Positions 1-8,234 of a stretch of DNA of 64,000 nucleotides are shown here, piece by piece. The DNA lies in NCBI GenBank assembly GCA_964533375.1, contig CAZHLW010000001.1:558001-622000 (forward strand), written 5' to 3'. The notes beneath the pieces are model-generated. The model saw only the letters and a program-made list of their open reading frames with translations. It had not been told where the DNA came from and made no database searches. Within the stretch, counting starts at the first letter, position 1. Every line of letters begins with the position of its first letter. The DNA comes from CALREJ01 sp964533375. Its GTDB lineage: Bacteria > Patescibacteriota > Gracilibacteria > Peribacterales > Peribacteraceae. The translations under genes were made by a program, and so were the position numbers.

Positions 1-461
1 GGAAGATAAATAATGCCTCCTTCATCCTTTATATCTGATGCTGGAAGGGCTAGTAATCCACGGTAGAGCTCAGGTTGTTCATCATATTCAGGCAAAGGCT
101 TTGCACTCAGCAAACATAGATGAAGTAACTTTCTGTCTCTCAGCCATAATTTCCCGACAACCCCATCAGCCCATTCTATTGATGGAATAACACAAACTGC
201 AATGTCGGCGTCAAATTTGGGGTTTTCCAGGTGACAATAATTCCCGTCATTTTCATGAACCAAAATAGTGCCGTCATCTTGCGGAATCGGCCAGTCATGA
301 AAGTGTACATTTCCTACTTTTTCTTTTTTATGAAGGATTTTTTCAAGACCAGACACAAAGTGCCTTGCTCTTTCTCGCATATGAATGTTCAGCTGAGCGG
401 CATTTGTCGTCTTCTTCTTCTTTTCCTCTTTGACAAAAACGTTAATCGAAATGCTTTCCAT
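1..461 (-). CDS. Unrecognised protein, C-terminus beyond window edge
   Basis: An open frame on the minus strand starts at ATG 461 and runs off the left edge with no stop, giving at least 153 residues. The product is soluble-looking, with a Lys-rich N-terminal stretch (EEKKKKTT), then HxHDWPIPQDDGT and a conserved-looking segment (DADIAVCVIPSIEWADG). There is no signal peptide or membrane segment. An in-frame TAA lies six codons upstream of the ATG, so the start is well constrained. I do not recognise the family. It lies downstream of prmC on the same strand, separated by 25 bp, so the two may be co-transcribed. The uninterrupted frame and ordinary codon use support a real gene; the function is unknown. 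Confidence 0.6.
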   Translation of the reverse strand, partial: MESISINVFVKEEKKKKTTNAAQLNIHMRERARHFVSGLEKILHKKEKVGNVHFHDWPIPQDDGTILVHENDGNYCHLENPKFDADIAVCVIPSIEWADGVVGKLWLRDRKLLHLCLLSAKPLPEYDEQPELYRGLLALPASDIKDEGGIIYL

Positions 462-486
462 ATGGATATGTTTTACTACTTAGATT

Positions 487-1290
487 TTAGGAGTCAAGAT
501 GCTGTTTTGCAGCCTGCTCTTTCCTGCATTCGACAATCACCCCCTGACACAACGGATGCGCCTTTGCCTGCGCCATCAATTTTTCCAGAACATCCGTCCC
601 CTCCTCTCCGGAAAAAAGCGCGCTGTGCGGTTCATAGTGCTGTACATCTTTCATCAACGTCATCGTCGATGGAATATAAGGAGGATTGCTCACCACCAGA
701 AACGGCTTGCTGAAATTCTTCATCGGTTCCAATGCATCACCCAGCAAAAAAGTCATGCGATCATTGCACTGATGGCGTCGCGCATTCTCTGCTGCAATCA
801 CTAGTGCCTTCTCGCTGATGTCCGTTGCGACAACATGCATCGCAGGTAATTCACACGCAAGACTGATGCCAACACACCCGCTGCCTGTTCCGACATCCAC
901 AATCGTCTGCACCTGCTGCATCTTCTTTCCCCAGATGAATGATGCGATCACGATACCGGTATCGGCATCGATGACCGCATTCACCTCTTCCCCTCTCATT
1001 GTTCTCAGCACTACATCGACCAATTCTTCTGTAGCAGGACGCGGAATCAGAACCGATGGATCGACATGAAAATATCGTCCGAAAAATTCCTTCTCTCCCG
1101 TGATGTACGCAACCGGCTCGGCGTTTTTTCTGCGCGCTATCCATTCTTTCCATCGTGCTTCTTCCTCTGCTGTCAGCACATATTCCGGATGCGCCAAAAG
1201 CCAGGTGCGGGACCTGCCAATACAGCTGGCAAGCAAAATGGCGTTGTCGGCGGATGTCAGACCATTTCCCTGTGTATCACTGATGCGCAT
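487..1290 (-). CDS. prmC: PrmC/HemK, peptide chain release factor N5-glutamine methyltransferase
   Basis: Methylates the glutamine of the GGQ motif in release factors 1 and 2 using S-adenosylmethionine. The 267-residue product has the HemK N-terminal helical domain, the family motif IPRP (82-85), SAM-binding motif VDVGTGSGCVG (131-141) and catalytic NPPY (202-205). About 25 extra residues (roughly 98-128) sit just before the SAM motif where most homologues are shorter. Its substrate RF1 is encoded at 52.5 kb. The start codon is 9 bp from the start of the divergent glycosyltransferase, so both promoters must overlap the neighbouring coding regions. A -10-like CATGAT lies 6 nt upstream of the ATG, suggesting a leaderless message. 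Confidence 0.93.
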   Translation of the reverse strand: MRISDTQGNGLTSADNAILLASCIGRSRTWLLAHPEYVLTAEEEARWKEWIARRKNAEPVAYITGEKEFFGRYFHVDPSVLIPRPATEELVDVVLRTMRGEEVNAVIDADTGIVIASFIWGKKMQQVQTIVDVGTGSGCVGISLACELPAMHVVATDISEKALVIAAENARRHQCNDRMTFLLGDALEPMKNFSKPFLVVSNPPYIPSTMTLMKDVQHYEPHSALFSGEEGTDVLEKLMAQAKAHPLCQGVIVECRKEQAAKQHLDS

Positions 1291-1299
1291 AGCGCTATC

Positions 1300-2355
1300 A
1301 TGCCAGATGTGAGCACAATTGCGATTGATTGCCGGTTTGCGTCGACGCTGTCTGGTTTGGGCAGGTATACGCGGGAGCTTGTCGTGCGGCTGACCGCTCT
1401 TCCGTCCGATGTCCGGTATATCGTGTTTGTCCGTTCAAAAGAGGAAGCGTGGCTGAAAGACCTGCGGTCTGACGTCGAGATTCTCGCAGCGGATGTTCCG
1501 CACTATTCTCTGAAGGAGCACACAGCACTCCCCTCTTTACTGAAACGCGCAAAAGCAGATCTCCTCTTTTCTCCTCATTTCAATATTCCTTTTTTCTGTC
1601 CGGTGCCGTTTGTGGTCACCATTCACGATCTCATTCTGCACCGCTTCCCGAACGATGCATCACTGCTGAAACAAGCCGCCTACAAAATTCTGATGGCACG
1701 GGCTGTCAAAAAAGCAAAACGCATCATCGCCATCAGTGATTTTGCAAAAGCGGAACTTGATGATGCGTACGGAAAGCGCATTGCAAAGAAAGTGACCGTT
1801 ATAAAAGAAGGTGTGTCTGATCTGTATCGTCCCGCTTCCGAGCATGAACAATCTTTAATCCGCGAGCAGTATCAGCTCACACGTCCGTACATTCTGTATG
1901 TCGGCAATGCGAAGCAGCACAAGAATGTGGCACTACTTCTGAAAGCGTTTGAACGCGCAGGTGAGACGGGTCATGATCTGGTACTCGTGACGGGCGGAAA
2001 AGAAGCTGATGCACTCACGCTTCCTCCTCATGTCCGCAGACTGGAGAATGTGTCCGATACGGATTTACCCGCGCTCTACTCTGCTGCAGATGCATTCTTT
2101 ACGGCAACACTCTACGAAGGATTCTGCCTGCCGGTTGCCGAAGCGCTTGCGTGCGGTTGTCCGGTTGTCGCAACAGATTTGCCGGTGCTCCGGGAAATTG
2201 CCCGCGATCATGCAGTCTTTCTTGAACCTGCCCTGGATGCATTTACGAACGCATTCAAAAATATTCCTGTTCGACGCAACACATGCCGCATTGGAGACTG
2301 GAAACAGACGGCGCTTGAAACAGAAGCACTCCTGCGCACAATCATCAAACAATAA
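1300..2355 (+). CDS. GT4-type glycosyltransferase
   Basis: A GT-B fold glycosyltransferase (family 4/group 1) of 351 residues that probably adds a sugar from a nucleotide donor during surface glycan synthesis. It has an N-terminal acceptor domain with a GLGRYTREL-type motif, then the C-terminal donor domain with ILYVGNAKQHKN and the diagnostic E-x7-E region (EGFCLPVAEALACGCPVV). No transmembrane segment is seen. ATG 1300 is chosen because upstream in-frame codons would overlap prmC and add an unrelated tail. The start is preceded by CATAGC and a 6-nt gap, like other leaderless candidates here. It ends at a strong terminator shared with the convergent surface protein. Substrate specificity cannot be read from the sequence. 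Confidence 0.88.
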   Translation: MPDVSTIAIDCRFASTLSGLGRYTRELVVRLTALPSDVRYIVFVRSKEEAWLKDLRSDVEILAADVPHYSLKEHTALPSLLKRAKADLLFSPHFNIPFFCPVPFVVTIHDLILHRFPNDASLLKQAAYKILMARAVKKAKRIIAISDFAKAELDDAYGKRIAKKVTVIKEGVSDLYRPASEHEQSLIREQYQLTRPYILYVGNAKQHKNVALLLKAFERAGETGHDLVLVTGGKEADALTLPPHVRRLENVSDTDLPALYSAADAFFTATLYEGFCLPVAEALACGCPVVATDLPVLREIARDHAVFLEPALDAFTNAFKNIPVRRNTCRIGDWKQTALETEALLRTIIKQ

Positions 2356-2391
2356 AAAAATCCCCGCCTTGCGACGGGGACTTCTTTTTGA
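2352..2391. terminator. Bidirectional rho-independent terminator
   Basis: A hairpin with a TCCCCG/CGGGGA stem has an A-run on its left and a T-rich run on its right, so it can act on both strands. It sits between the convergent glycosyltransferase and SLH/Calx-beta genes. Confidence 0.8.
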
Positions 2392-2400
2392 TTCCTGTTG

Positions 2401-3840
2401 TTAGCTATCGATTGTGACTGTTGCGCTGGTAATGGATCCAAGGACAGCACTGCCGGTCACACCGGAAATATCAACTGCGAAGGTTTTGCCGCTCGCGTTG
2501 GCCGTCTTGTTCACATACACACGGACTTTCTTTGTCGCTTCACCTGCCTGGAATGTCAGGGTGCCGAAAGCGCTTGTGTAATCAACGCCTGCACTCGCAG
2601 TGAGAGGAGTGGTGGTGTAGTTCACGCTGACTGTCCCCGAGGGGTTGCCAGTGCGCTGCACCAGAACATCAACGTATCCTGCGGATTTGCTGACGTTGTA
2701 GGTGGACTTCGCGAGCTTCACCGTGCCGGAACCCGAATCGGTCGATTCATTATCCACAATCGTCACCGGCGATGTTGTGGTGGTACCGAGAGTGGCGCCG
2801 CCTGTCGGGGACCCAATGATCACGTTGAAGGACTTTCCTCCTGTAATATTCGTATTGTAGTTGACCGGAATGCTGATGGTCTTCGATGTTTCACCGGCGT
2901 TGAAGGTCATTGTGCCGCTCACGGTGGAGTAATCACTGCCGCTGGTAGCGGTTCCGTTGCTGGTGCCGTAGGCAACGGTCACGGTTCCGGTGGAGCCTTC
3001 ATCGCGGACGATGGTCACGACGAGCGGACCATTCTTTTCATTCACCATGTAGGCAATGGCGCTGAGGTTCATAACGCCGTTTGGATTGATCGACGAACTG
3101 GAGCTGACAGACTGTCCGGATGATGCGGAGCTTGTCTGGTTGTCCTGGATAGTCACAACCGTTGTGCTCGGGGAACTCAGGGTTCCACCGTTTGTCACAT
3201 TGCTTAAGACCACGTTGAATGTTTTGTTGCCCTGGGGCAGCGGGTTATTGGTCAGTGTGACCGTGAAGTTCTTGCTGGTTTCGTTGTTGGCAAAGGTCAG
3301 GGTGCCGTTGGCGGAAGTGTAATCCGTGCCGCTGACCGCTGTGCCGTTTGTGGTGGCGTAATCAACAGTTACTGTTCCCTGTGCGCCGCCCGTACGGACA
3401 ACAAAGACTTTGACAGCGGTGCCCTCGGGACTTGCATACGTTGCTGCCGTGAAGCGGAACGTTCCCTGCTTGGGAATGACGCCCTGGGAAGAGCTGGAAC
3501 TGCTGGACGAAGAACTCGACGAGCTACTGGAGCTCCTGCTGGAGGAACTGCTGGCAACCGTGTCGCCCAGACTATCCTTGAAACGCTGGAGCATAACAGC
3601 CAGCTGGCCGCGCGTGACAGGATCATCCGGACCGAATTTTCCGTTGTCATATCCTTTGATAATGCCCAGGTTATACATTTGTCCGATTGCCGTATCGTAA
3701 AAAGATCCGGACTGGACATCGGGGAAGACGAGCGATCCGCGCAGTGTGGCGGCAACGCCCGTTCCTGCGACACCGACAAGAACGCCTGTTGTGAACACGG
3801 CGCTGATCAATGAACGCATCTTTCTGGTAGTGAGTGACAT
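2401..3840 (-). CDS. Secreted SLH-domain protein with three Calx-beta domains
   Basis: A cell-surface protein of 479 residues. In order: signal peptide (about 1-31), one S-layer homology domain (about 38-88, with FPDV, GIIKGYDNGKFGPDDPVTRGQ), a serine-rich linker (about 96-125, broken by one Arg), then three Calx-beta domains recognisable by repeated TVTVDYATTNGTA-like and SGTDYT..GTLTFxxGET blocks. SLH domains bind secondary wall polymers and Calx-beta domains are Ca-binding beta sandwiches, so an adhesin or S-layer-associated role is likely. The start at 3840 (MSLTTRKMRS) gives a proper signal peptide; longer in-frame extensions would be antisense to the upstream gene. It shares a terminator with the convergent glycosyltransferase. 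Confidence 0.85.
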   Translation of the reverse strand: MSLTTRKMRSLISAVFTTGVLVGVAGTGVAATLRGSLVFPDVQSGSFYDTAIGQMYNLGIIKGYDNGKFGPDDPVTRGQLAVMLQRFKDSLGDTVASSSSSRSSSSSSSSSSSSSSSSQGVIPKQGTFRFTAATYASPEGTAVKVFVVRTGGAQGTVTVDYATTNGTAVSGTDYTSANGTLTFANNETSKNFTVTLTNNPLPQGNKTFNVVLSNVTNGGTLSSPSTTVVTIQDNQTSSASSGQSVSSSSSINPNGVMNLSAIAYMVNEKNGPLVVTIVRDEGSTGTVTVAYGTSNGTATSGSDYSTVSGTMTFNAGETSKTISIPVNYNTNITGGKSFNVIIGSPTGGATLGTTTTSPVTIVDNESTDSGSGTVKLAKSTYNVSKSAGYVDVLVQRTGNPSGTVSVNYTTTPLTASAGVDYTSAFGTLTFQAGEATKKVRVYVNKTANASGKTFAVDISGVTGSAVLGSITSATVTIDS

Positions 3841-3948
3841 AGAAAGAAGGAAGTAAATAAATGATGGAGGCTCCAGTCTGCAAATCCCGTGCGTGTAATG
3901 CAACGGAATGCCATGGACAGAACTGTTTTTCGGGACAAGACTATATGT

Positions 3949-4239
3949 ATGGACCGTCTCATCGAAGTTCTGCCGAAAGTGCTCCGCAAACGCGGTCTCA
4001 ATGACCATGCGGAAGGGGCATTGATAGTCCTTCGCGCCCAGAGGTGGCTGGAGGAACGATTCCCCTCTTTAAAGGAGAGTATCCGCGTGCAAAAATACAA
4101 GGAACATGTTCTCCATATTCTTTGTACCCACTCCATCGCTCTTCAGGAGTGCCAGGCCTCTATTGATGATTTAAAGGAGTTTCTGCGCAAAGATTGTGCC
4201 TTTACGGCAGTTTCAGACGTCCGACTCGGTCGGAGCTGA
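3949..4239 (+). CDS. DUF721/DciA-like small protein
   Basis: A 96-residue basic protein starting MDRLIEVLPKVLRKRGL, with a central W (AQRWLEERFP) and a C-terminal stretch VLHILCTHSIALQECQ. The pattern resembles the DUF721 family (DciA in many bacteria helps load the replicative helicase), which has a helix, a V/ARxW segment and an L-x-V-x-v-x-S-S-x-x-A-x-E-L strand-helix. The match is by pattern only. It is divergent from the surface protein and 58 bp upstream of rpsP. ATG 3949 is preferred over two upstream in-frame ATGs (3889, 3913) because family similarity begins here. It could also be an unrelated small RNA- or DNA-binding protein. Confidence 0.55.
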   Translation: MDRLIEVLPKVLRKRGLNDHAEGALIVLRAQRWLEERFPSLKESIRVQKYKEHVLHILCTHSIALQECQASIDDLKEFLRKDCAFTAVSDVRLGRS

Positions 4240-4256
4240 CTTTCTCTCAAGATCTC

Positions 4257-4285
4257 TTGCATGGACGTCCAACCCTCCCTAGACT
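4257..4285 (+). promoter_or_regulatory. Sigma70-type promoter of rpsP
   Basis: TTGCAT (4257-4262), a 17-nt spacer and TAGACT (4280-4285). The predicted start of transcription is only a few bases before the rpsP ATG at 4298, leaving little room for a ribosome binding site. Confidence 0.55.
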
Positions 4286-4297
4286 AGCGGCCCAAAT

Positions 4298-4744
4298 ATG
4301 CTCGTACTTCGCCTCCAGCGCACCGGTCGTAAAAACCTCGCCAGCTACCGCATTGTAGCTGCCGAGAAAGCACGTCCTGTAAAAGGAAAGTCTCTCGAAA
4401 TCCTCGGGCACTATCTGCCTGCGGAGAAAAAGCCGATTTTGCAGGTTGATACCGAGCGCGCTCAGCAGCTTATTGCAAAGGGTGCCATCCCGAGCGATAC
4501 CGTCGCCCGCATTCTGAGCAAGCAGGGACTCAAGGGAATGGAAAAGTACATGGACCGCTACACAAAGAAGCGTTCGAAGAGCGCTCCTGCTGAAGAGCCT
4601 GCAGCTCCTGTTGCCAGCGCACCCGCTTCTGTTGTTGAAACTCCAGCAGCAGAGCCTGTCGCAGAAGCAACACCGGTTGTCGACGCAGCACCTGCTGCAA
4701 CCGAGCCTGCAGCGACTGATGACAATGGAGAAAAGAAAGAGTAA
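4298..4744 (+). CDS. rpsP: 30S ribosomal protein S16 with acidic C-terminal extension
   Basis: Small-subunit protein S16. The first ~85 residues are canonical (MLVLRLQRTGRKNLASYRIVAAE, GHYLPAEKKP, ERAQQLIAKGAIPSDTVARIL). The remaining ~60 residues are low complexity, rich in Ala, Pro, Glu, Val and Thr, making 148 residues against the usual 80-100. Such tails occur in some S16 proteins; the role is unknown. It is followed 12 bp later by the KH-domain gene, the common bacterial rpsP-khpA arrangement. Confidence 0.96.
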   Translation: MLVLRLQRTGRKNLASYRIVAAEKARPVKGKSLEILGHYLPAEKKPILQVDTERAQQLIAKGAIPSDTVARILSKQGLKGMEKYMDRYTKKRSKSAPAEEPAAPVASAPASVVETPAAEPVAEATPVVDAAPAATEPAATDDNGEKKE

Positions 4745-4756
4745 TCTCCTCTGCGT

Positions 4757-5047
4757 ATGACTGACACTACTACCCCGTCTTCGGACGTGCCGGGCTTGGC
4801 GTTTCTTCGCTTCGTGCTGGAGTCCATCATTGAAGACAAAGACGAACTGGTCGTCGAATCCAAAATTGACGAACTTGGCATTCTTTTAACAGTGCAGGTG
4901 AGCGACCGTGATATGGGAAAGCTCATCGGCAAAAGCGGACAGACTGTCAAAGCACTCCGCACGCTGCTCCGGATTCTCGGTGGCAACCTCCAGCAGCGTA
5001 TCAATCTGAAGATTCTAGAGCCACCGACTTCATCCACTCCTTCCTAA
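4757..5047 (+). CDS. khpA: KhpA-like KH-domain RNA-binding protein
   Basis: A small RNA-binding protein of 96 residues with one KH domain. The GxxG loop is GKLIGKSGQTVKALRTLL (about 54-71). In Firmicutes KhpA partners KhpB and is linked to cell division and small-RNA binding; it is usually encoded next to rpsP, as here. The N-terminal ~15 residues are a Thr/Ser/Pro tail. No KhpB is visible in this window. It is probably co-transcribed with rpsP and the following small membrane protein (7 bp gap). Confidence 0.9.
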   Translation: MTDTTTPSSDVPGLAFLRFVLESIIEDKDELVVESKIDELGILLTVQVSDRDMGKLIGKSGQTVKALRTLLRILGGNLQQRINLKILEPPTSSTPS

Positions 5048-5054
5048 ATTTTTT

Positions 5055-5393
5055 ATGCTGCGTGAACTTCTTGAAAACGGAAGCGTCATCGACATTATCG
5101 CGACCTTCATCGCACTGTCCCTGATCGTTGCGTCCATTCTCTGTCTCGTCTTTATTATTATCGGAGGTATCAGCTTTATTCTCTCCGCCGGTAACGAAGA
5201 AAAAATCAAAAAGGCTGTCCACACTATCCGCTACGCGATCATCGGTCTGATCGTGACCTTCATCGCTTTCTTTGCCGTTGCGTGGATCTCGAAGCTTTTG
5301 AACATTCCGTTCGATCTGAACTTTACGACCATCGTGAACCTGATGCAGGAAATCTTCCAGTCGCTCGGAAACACCGGAGGAACCGGAGCGTAA
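5055..5393 (+). CDS. T4SS pilin-like two-TM membrane protein
   Basis: A 112-residue protein with two hydrophobic segments (about 13-43 and 57-82) separated by a short polar loop, SAGNEEKIKKAVHTIRYAI. The order (helix, GGxxFILSAGNEEK, IRYAIIGLIVTFIAF) resembles the TrbC/VirB2-type pilin proteins common in CPR genomes (T4SS_pilin family). It could polymerise into a pilus or act as a small membrane factor. There is no classical signal peptide; the first segment may be processed. It is the last gene of the rpsP-khpA unit and is followed directly by a strong terminator. No secretion ATPase is seen nearby, so the role is inferred. Confidence 0.6.
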   Translation: MLRELLENGSVIDIIATFIALSLIVASILCLVFIIIGGISFILSAGNEEKIKKAVHTIRYAIIGLIVTFIAFFAVAWISKLLNIPFDLNFTTIVNLMQEIFQSLGNTGGTGA

Positions 5394-5413
5394 TACATAA
5401 TCATTACAATGAG

Positions 5414-5438
5414 AAAGGCCCTTATAGGGCCTTTTTTA
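5414..5438 (+). terminator. Rho-independent terminator after the rpsP-khpA-pilin unit
   Basis: A perfect 8-bp stem AAGGCCCT/AGGGCCTT (5415-5422, 5426-5433) with loop TAT, followed by T residues. It isolates the upstream operon from tRNA-Val. Confidence 0.9.
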
Positions 5439-5503
5439 GTCCCCTTTTGTAATACATATTTCCTGTAAATTACACAATTCTTCTGTATAATCCTTCGGCA
5501 TTT

Positions 5504-5580
5504 GGGCGCCTAGCTCAGTTGGTTAGAGCATCTCGCTTACACCGAGAGGGTCGAGGGTTCGAATCCCCCGGCGCCCACCA
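5504..5580 (+). tRNA. tRNA-Val (UAC)
   Basis: Cloverleaf with acceptor GGGCGCC/GGCGCCC, anticodon stem TCTCG/CGAGA, loop CTTACAC with anticodon TAC at 5538-5540, a GGTTCGAAT T-loop region and an encoded 3' CCA. Confidence 0.97.
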
Positions 5581-5646
5581 TTCGACTTGCAACTCCTACG
5601 GAGCGTGCTGTGCTCATGGCAAACCACTTCATTCGGAGTTTCCGGC

Positions 5647-5674
5647 TTGATTGAGCGGCAAAAATCCCTACACT
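5647..5674 (+). promoter_or_regulatory. Candidate promoter of secG
   Basis: TTGATT (5647-5652), 16-nt spacer, TACACT (5669-5674). The -10 box ends 6 nt before the secG ATG at 5681, so the message would be leaderless. Confidence 0.45.
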
Positions 5675-5680
5675 GTCTCT

Positions 5681-5893
5681 ATGAGTTTCATTGTTTCCAT
5701 TCAGGCCGTTCTCGCCCTTCTTATCTCCTTGGCAATCCTTCTGCAGCACAAGGCTTCTGGTATGTCGATCGGGATGGGTGGAGGCGGGGTTACCTATGTC
5801 CAGAGGCGCGGTGCGGAAAAGGTTCTGCATCAGGCAACGATTGTCATGAGCATCGCTTTCTTTGTGCTGACACTCGCGGACTGGTTCATCTAA
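5681..5893 (+). CDS. secG: SecG, preprotein translocase subunit
   Basis: A small SecYEG translocon subunit of 70 residues with two membrane segments: MSFIVSIQAVLALLISLAIL, then a loop with QHKASGMSIGMGGGG, and a C-terminal helix (IVMSIAFFVLTLADWF). The Gly-rich loop after LLQ is the SecG signature. ATG 5681 is preferred to an upstream TTG (5651), which lies in the -35 region and would add a polar tail. It is followed 14 bp later by a solute-binding protein gene, probably in the same transcript. Confidence 0.9.
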   Translation: MSFIVSIQAVLALLISLAILLQHKASGMSIGMGGGGVTYVQRRGAEKVLHQATIVMSIAFFVLTLADWFI

Positions 5894-5907
5894 TATTCCT
5901 CTGATCG

Positions 5908-8133
5908 ATGGTTCATTCTTCACGCTCCATACTGCAGAGTCTCATTCGTGCGTACGTACGGTGGGAACGCTGGATTATTGCGGCGCTCGGCCTTCTCCTG
6001 ATCGGGAGCTTTTTCATTCTGCTCTGGCGGTTTTATCGTCAGAATACAGTGCTGGTGCCGGCAAGCGGCGGGACGTACATAGAGGGATCGGTCGGGACAC
6101 TCCAACCGCTGAATCCCTGGTTTACGGTCACTAACGACGTGAACCGGGACATCGTCTCGCTTATTTTCGGAGGACTGCTGAAATACAATCCGCAAACCCG
6201 CTCGATTGAAGAAGATCTTGCAACCTACACGGTGTCCAAAGATGCGAAGACCTATACCGTTACTCTCAAGCCCGATCTTTTCTGGCAGGATTCAACCGCA
6301 GAGGCACCACATCCTGTTACTGCGGACGATGTGGTATTTACCTACAAAACCATTCAGGATCCGGATTTTCCCAACAGCCTTCTCCGGCAGAATTTCCGCG
6401 GCGTCACCATCAATAAAATTGATAACCGTACGGTTGCCTTTGTGCTTGATCACCCGTACGGATTTTTCACGAGCAATCTGACCCTTGGTCTTCTGCCGCA
6501 GACATCGTTTAAGGATGTGCCGGTAAAGTTGCTCGATCAGACACTCGACTTCGGTTTTAATCCGATTGGTGCAGGCCCCTATAAAATAAAGAGCGTGGTC
6601 GAAACGGAAATCAGCACGGAAGTCACACTTGAGCGTTTCGACAGAAAACTGGAACCGGATTATCACCTGGAGCGCATCGTGTTCCGTGTCTTCCCGGACT
6701 ATCAGTCCCTGCTCTCCGATCTGCATAACCTGGATGGCATTCGCCTGGTGCCGCATACGGAAGAAGGAAAGCCCGCAACGCCGAATCGCTTTAAGGCCAG
6801 TAACTACACGTTGCCGCAGTACACTGCGCTCTTTTTCAATCTTGATAGAAAAACCGTGCAGGATCAGGAATTGCGCTTGGGATTACAGCTGGGGACAAAC
6901 AAAGAGGAACTTGCGGAATCGGTTGGGGAGTCGGTCATTGTAGATACCCCCCTTCTGGAACTGGATGAATCCGACTGGCGCTATCACTTCGATCCCGAAG
7001 CGGCTGCCGGAGCGCTTTTCCAGTCCGAATGGTACTTCCCGGAAAAACTGCATCTCCAGCGCCTGCTTGAACAGCGTGAAGCGAATCAACAGGGACTTTT
7101 GAAAATGGAACCGGTTGTTTTCCTGGATACCGGTGCCGTGCTCAACATCAGCGGATCTGGTGGGGACTTGAGTGGCAAAAATAGAATCAACGGTGCTGCG
7201 CTCCAGAGTAATCCCGCATCATCCGGTAGTTGGATTGTGGCGTTGCCCACGGTCTCACGCGGAACAGGCAGCATCAAAATCGGTCTCAACCTCATCAAAC
7301 TCACAGACGAAAAAGGCCGCACTATGGATTCTTTCTATGTGCGCCGTACTGTGGATGGTGTGCAGTATCAGCTGGCACTCAATGAACAGCAGCTCGTTGA
7401 TATTTTCCTGAAGTCCCGTGCCGGAACCATTCCGGAAAACCAGCGACTGACCGTGAAAGACTTTACCGTAGAGCGTGGCTTCCTGCGTTTGAGAAAAGCG
7501 ACAGATCCGATTGGTGTCCGCACGAACGATGCGGGACAGAGTCTGACTATCACACTGCTCACGAGCCCGTCACCTGAATCGTATAAAGGTGTCGCCGAAA
7601 ATGTGAAGAAGCAGTGGGCGAAACTGGGTGTGAATGTGAACATCGTCATTCCTGAAACACGCGCAGACTTTGAAGACAAACTTCTCAAGCGTGATTACGA
7701 TGTGCTGCTCTTTGGACAGTCACTGCTCGATAACCTGGACAGCTACCCGTACTGGCACAGCAGCGGCGTGCAGAAAGTCACAGGCAACAGAAACGATCTC
7801 CGTCTCGATGCCTACAATCTCTCGCAGTATCAGTCGTTCCAGAGCGATTCACTGCTCGAAACCATCCGCGGCACTGCCAACGAAGCGGAGCGCACAGAGG
7901 CTCTGAAGAAATTGAAAGACACGCTCAAGAAAGATGTCCCTGCTGTCTTCCTCTACTCCCCTCTCTACACCTTCTCCCACCGTGACGACATCTTAGGCAT
8001 AGAGCTTGGGCACCTTTCCCTCCATTCCGACCGCTTTTTGACCCTCAGCGAGTGGTATGTGAAGCAGGAACGGGTGTTTTCTGAGGGAAAAGGATGGCTC
8101 AGTTTTTTCCCATGGCTGTCAAGTCTGTTTTAG
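5908..8133 (+). CDS. Extracellular solute-binding protein, family 5 (peptide-binding type)
   Basis: A large 741-residue protein with an N-terminal membrane anchor (about 22-42, WIIAALGLLLIGSFFILLW) and a family 5 solute-binding fold. Family landmarks include the N-terminal YIEGSVGTLQPLNPWF, LATYTVSKDAKTYTVTLKPDLFWQDS, PVTADDVVFTYKTIQDP and a C-terminal DAYNLSQYQS..LLETIRGTANEAERTEALKKL segment. Such proteins bind oligopeptides or similar ligands for an ABC importer. The fold contains an insert of ~170 residues (about 385-560) that includes a beta-rich stretch. No permease or ATPase genes follow, so the partner transporter is elsewhere or the protein works differently. Confidence 0.85.
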   Translation: MVHSSRSILQSLIRAYVRWERWIIAALGLLLIGSFFILLWRFYRQNTVLVPASGGTYIEGSVGTLQPLNPWFTVTNDVNRDIVSLIFGGLLKYNPQTRSIEEDLATYTVSKDAKTYTVTLKPDLFWQDSTAEAPHPVTADDVVFTYKTIQDPDFPNSLLRQNFRGVTINKIDNRTVAFVLDHPYGFFTSNLTLGLLPQTSFKDVPVKLLDQTLDFGFNPIGAGPYKIKSVVETEISTEVTLERFDRKLEPDYHLERIVFRVFPDYQSLLSDLHNLDGIRLVPHTEEGKPATPNRFKASNYTLPQYTALFFNLDRKTVQDQELRLGLQLGTNKEELAESVGESVIVDTPLLELDESDWRYHFDPEAAAGALFQSEWYFPEKLHLQRLLEQREANQQGLLKMEPVVFLDTGAVLNISGSGGDLSGKNRINGAALQSNPASSGSWIVALPTVSRGTGSIKIGLNLIKLTDEKGRTMDSFYVRRTVDGVQYQLALNEQQLVDIFLKSRAGTIPENQRLTVKDFTVERGFLRLRKATDPIGVRTNDAGQSLTITLLTSPSPESYKGVAENVKKQWAKLGVNVNIVIPETRADFEDKLLKRDYDVLLFGQSLLDNLDSYPYWHSSGVQKVTGNRNDLRLDAYNLSQYQSFQSDSLLETIRGTANEAERTEALKKLKDTLKKDVPAVFLYSPLYTFSHRDDILGIELGHLSLHSDRFLTLSEWYVKQERVFSEGKGWLSFFPWLSSLF

Positions 8134-8189
8134 CAAGAGAAGCCCAAAAAAGGGGTCTTAGACGGTGATGTGACAGTGTCCTCTTACCA

Positions 8190-8218
8190 TTGACGCATCT
8201 CCCTCATTCCCGTAGGAT
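8190..8218 (+). promoter_or_regulatory. Sigma70-type promoter of rplI
   Basis: TTGACG (8190-8195), exact 17-nt spacer, TAGGAT (8213-8218). The predicted 5' leader is about 10 nt. Confidence 0.65.
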
Positions 8219-8234
8219 CTTTTAGCTCACTTTT

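Noticed and set aside
2398..3123. Plus-strand Cys/Gly-rich frame opposite the Calx-beta protein
   Set aside because: Produced by repetitive Gly/Thr/Ser codons read backwards.
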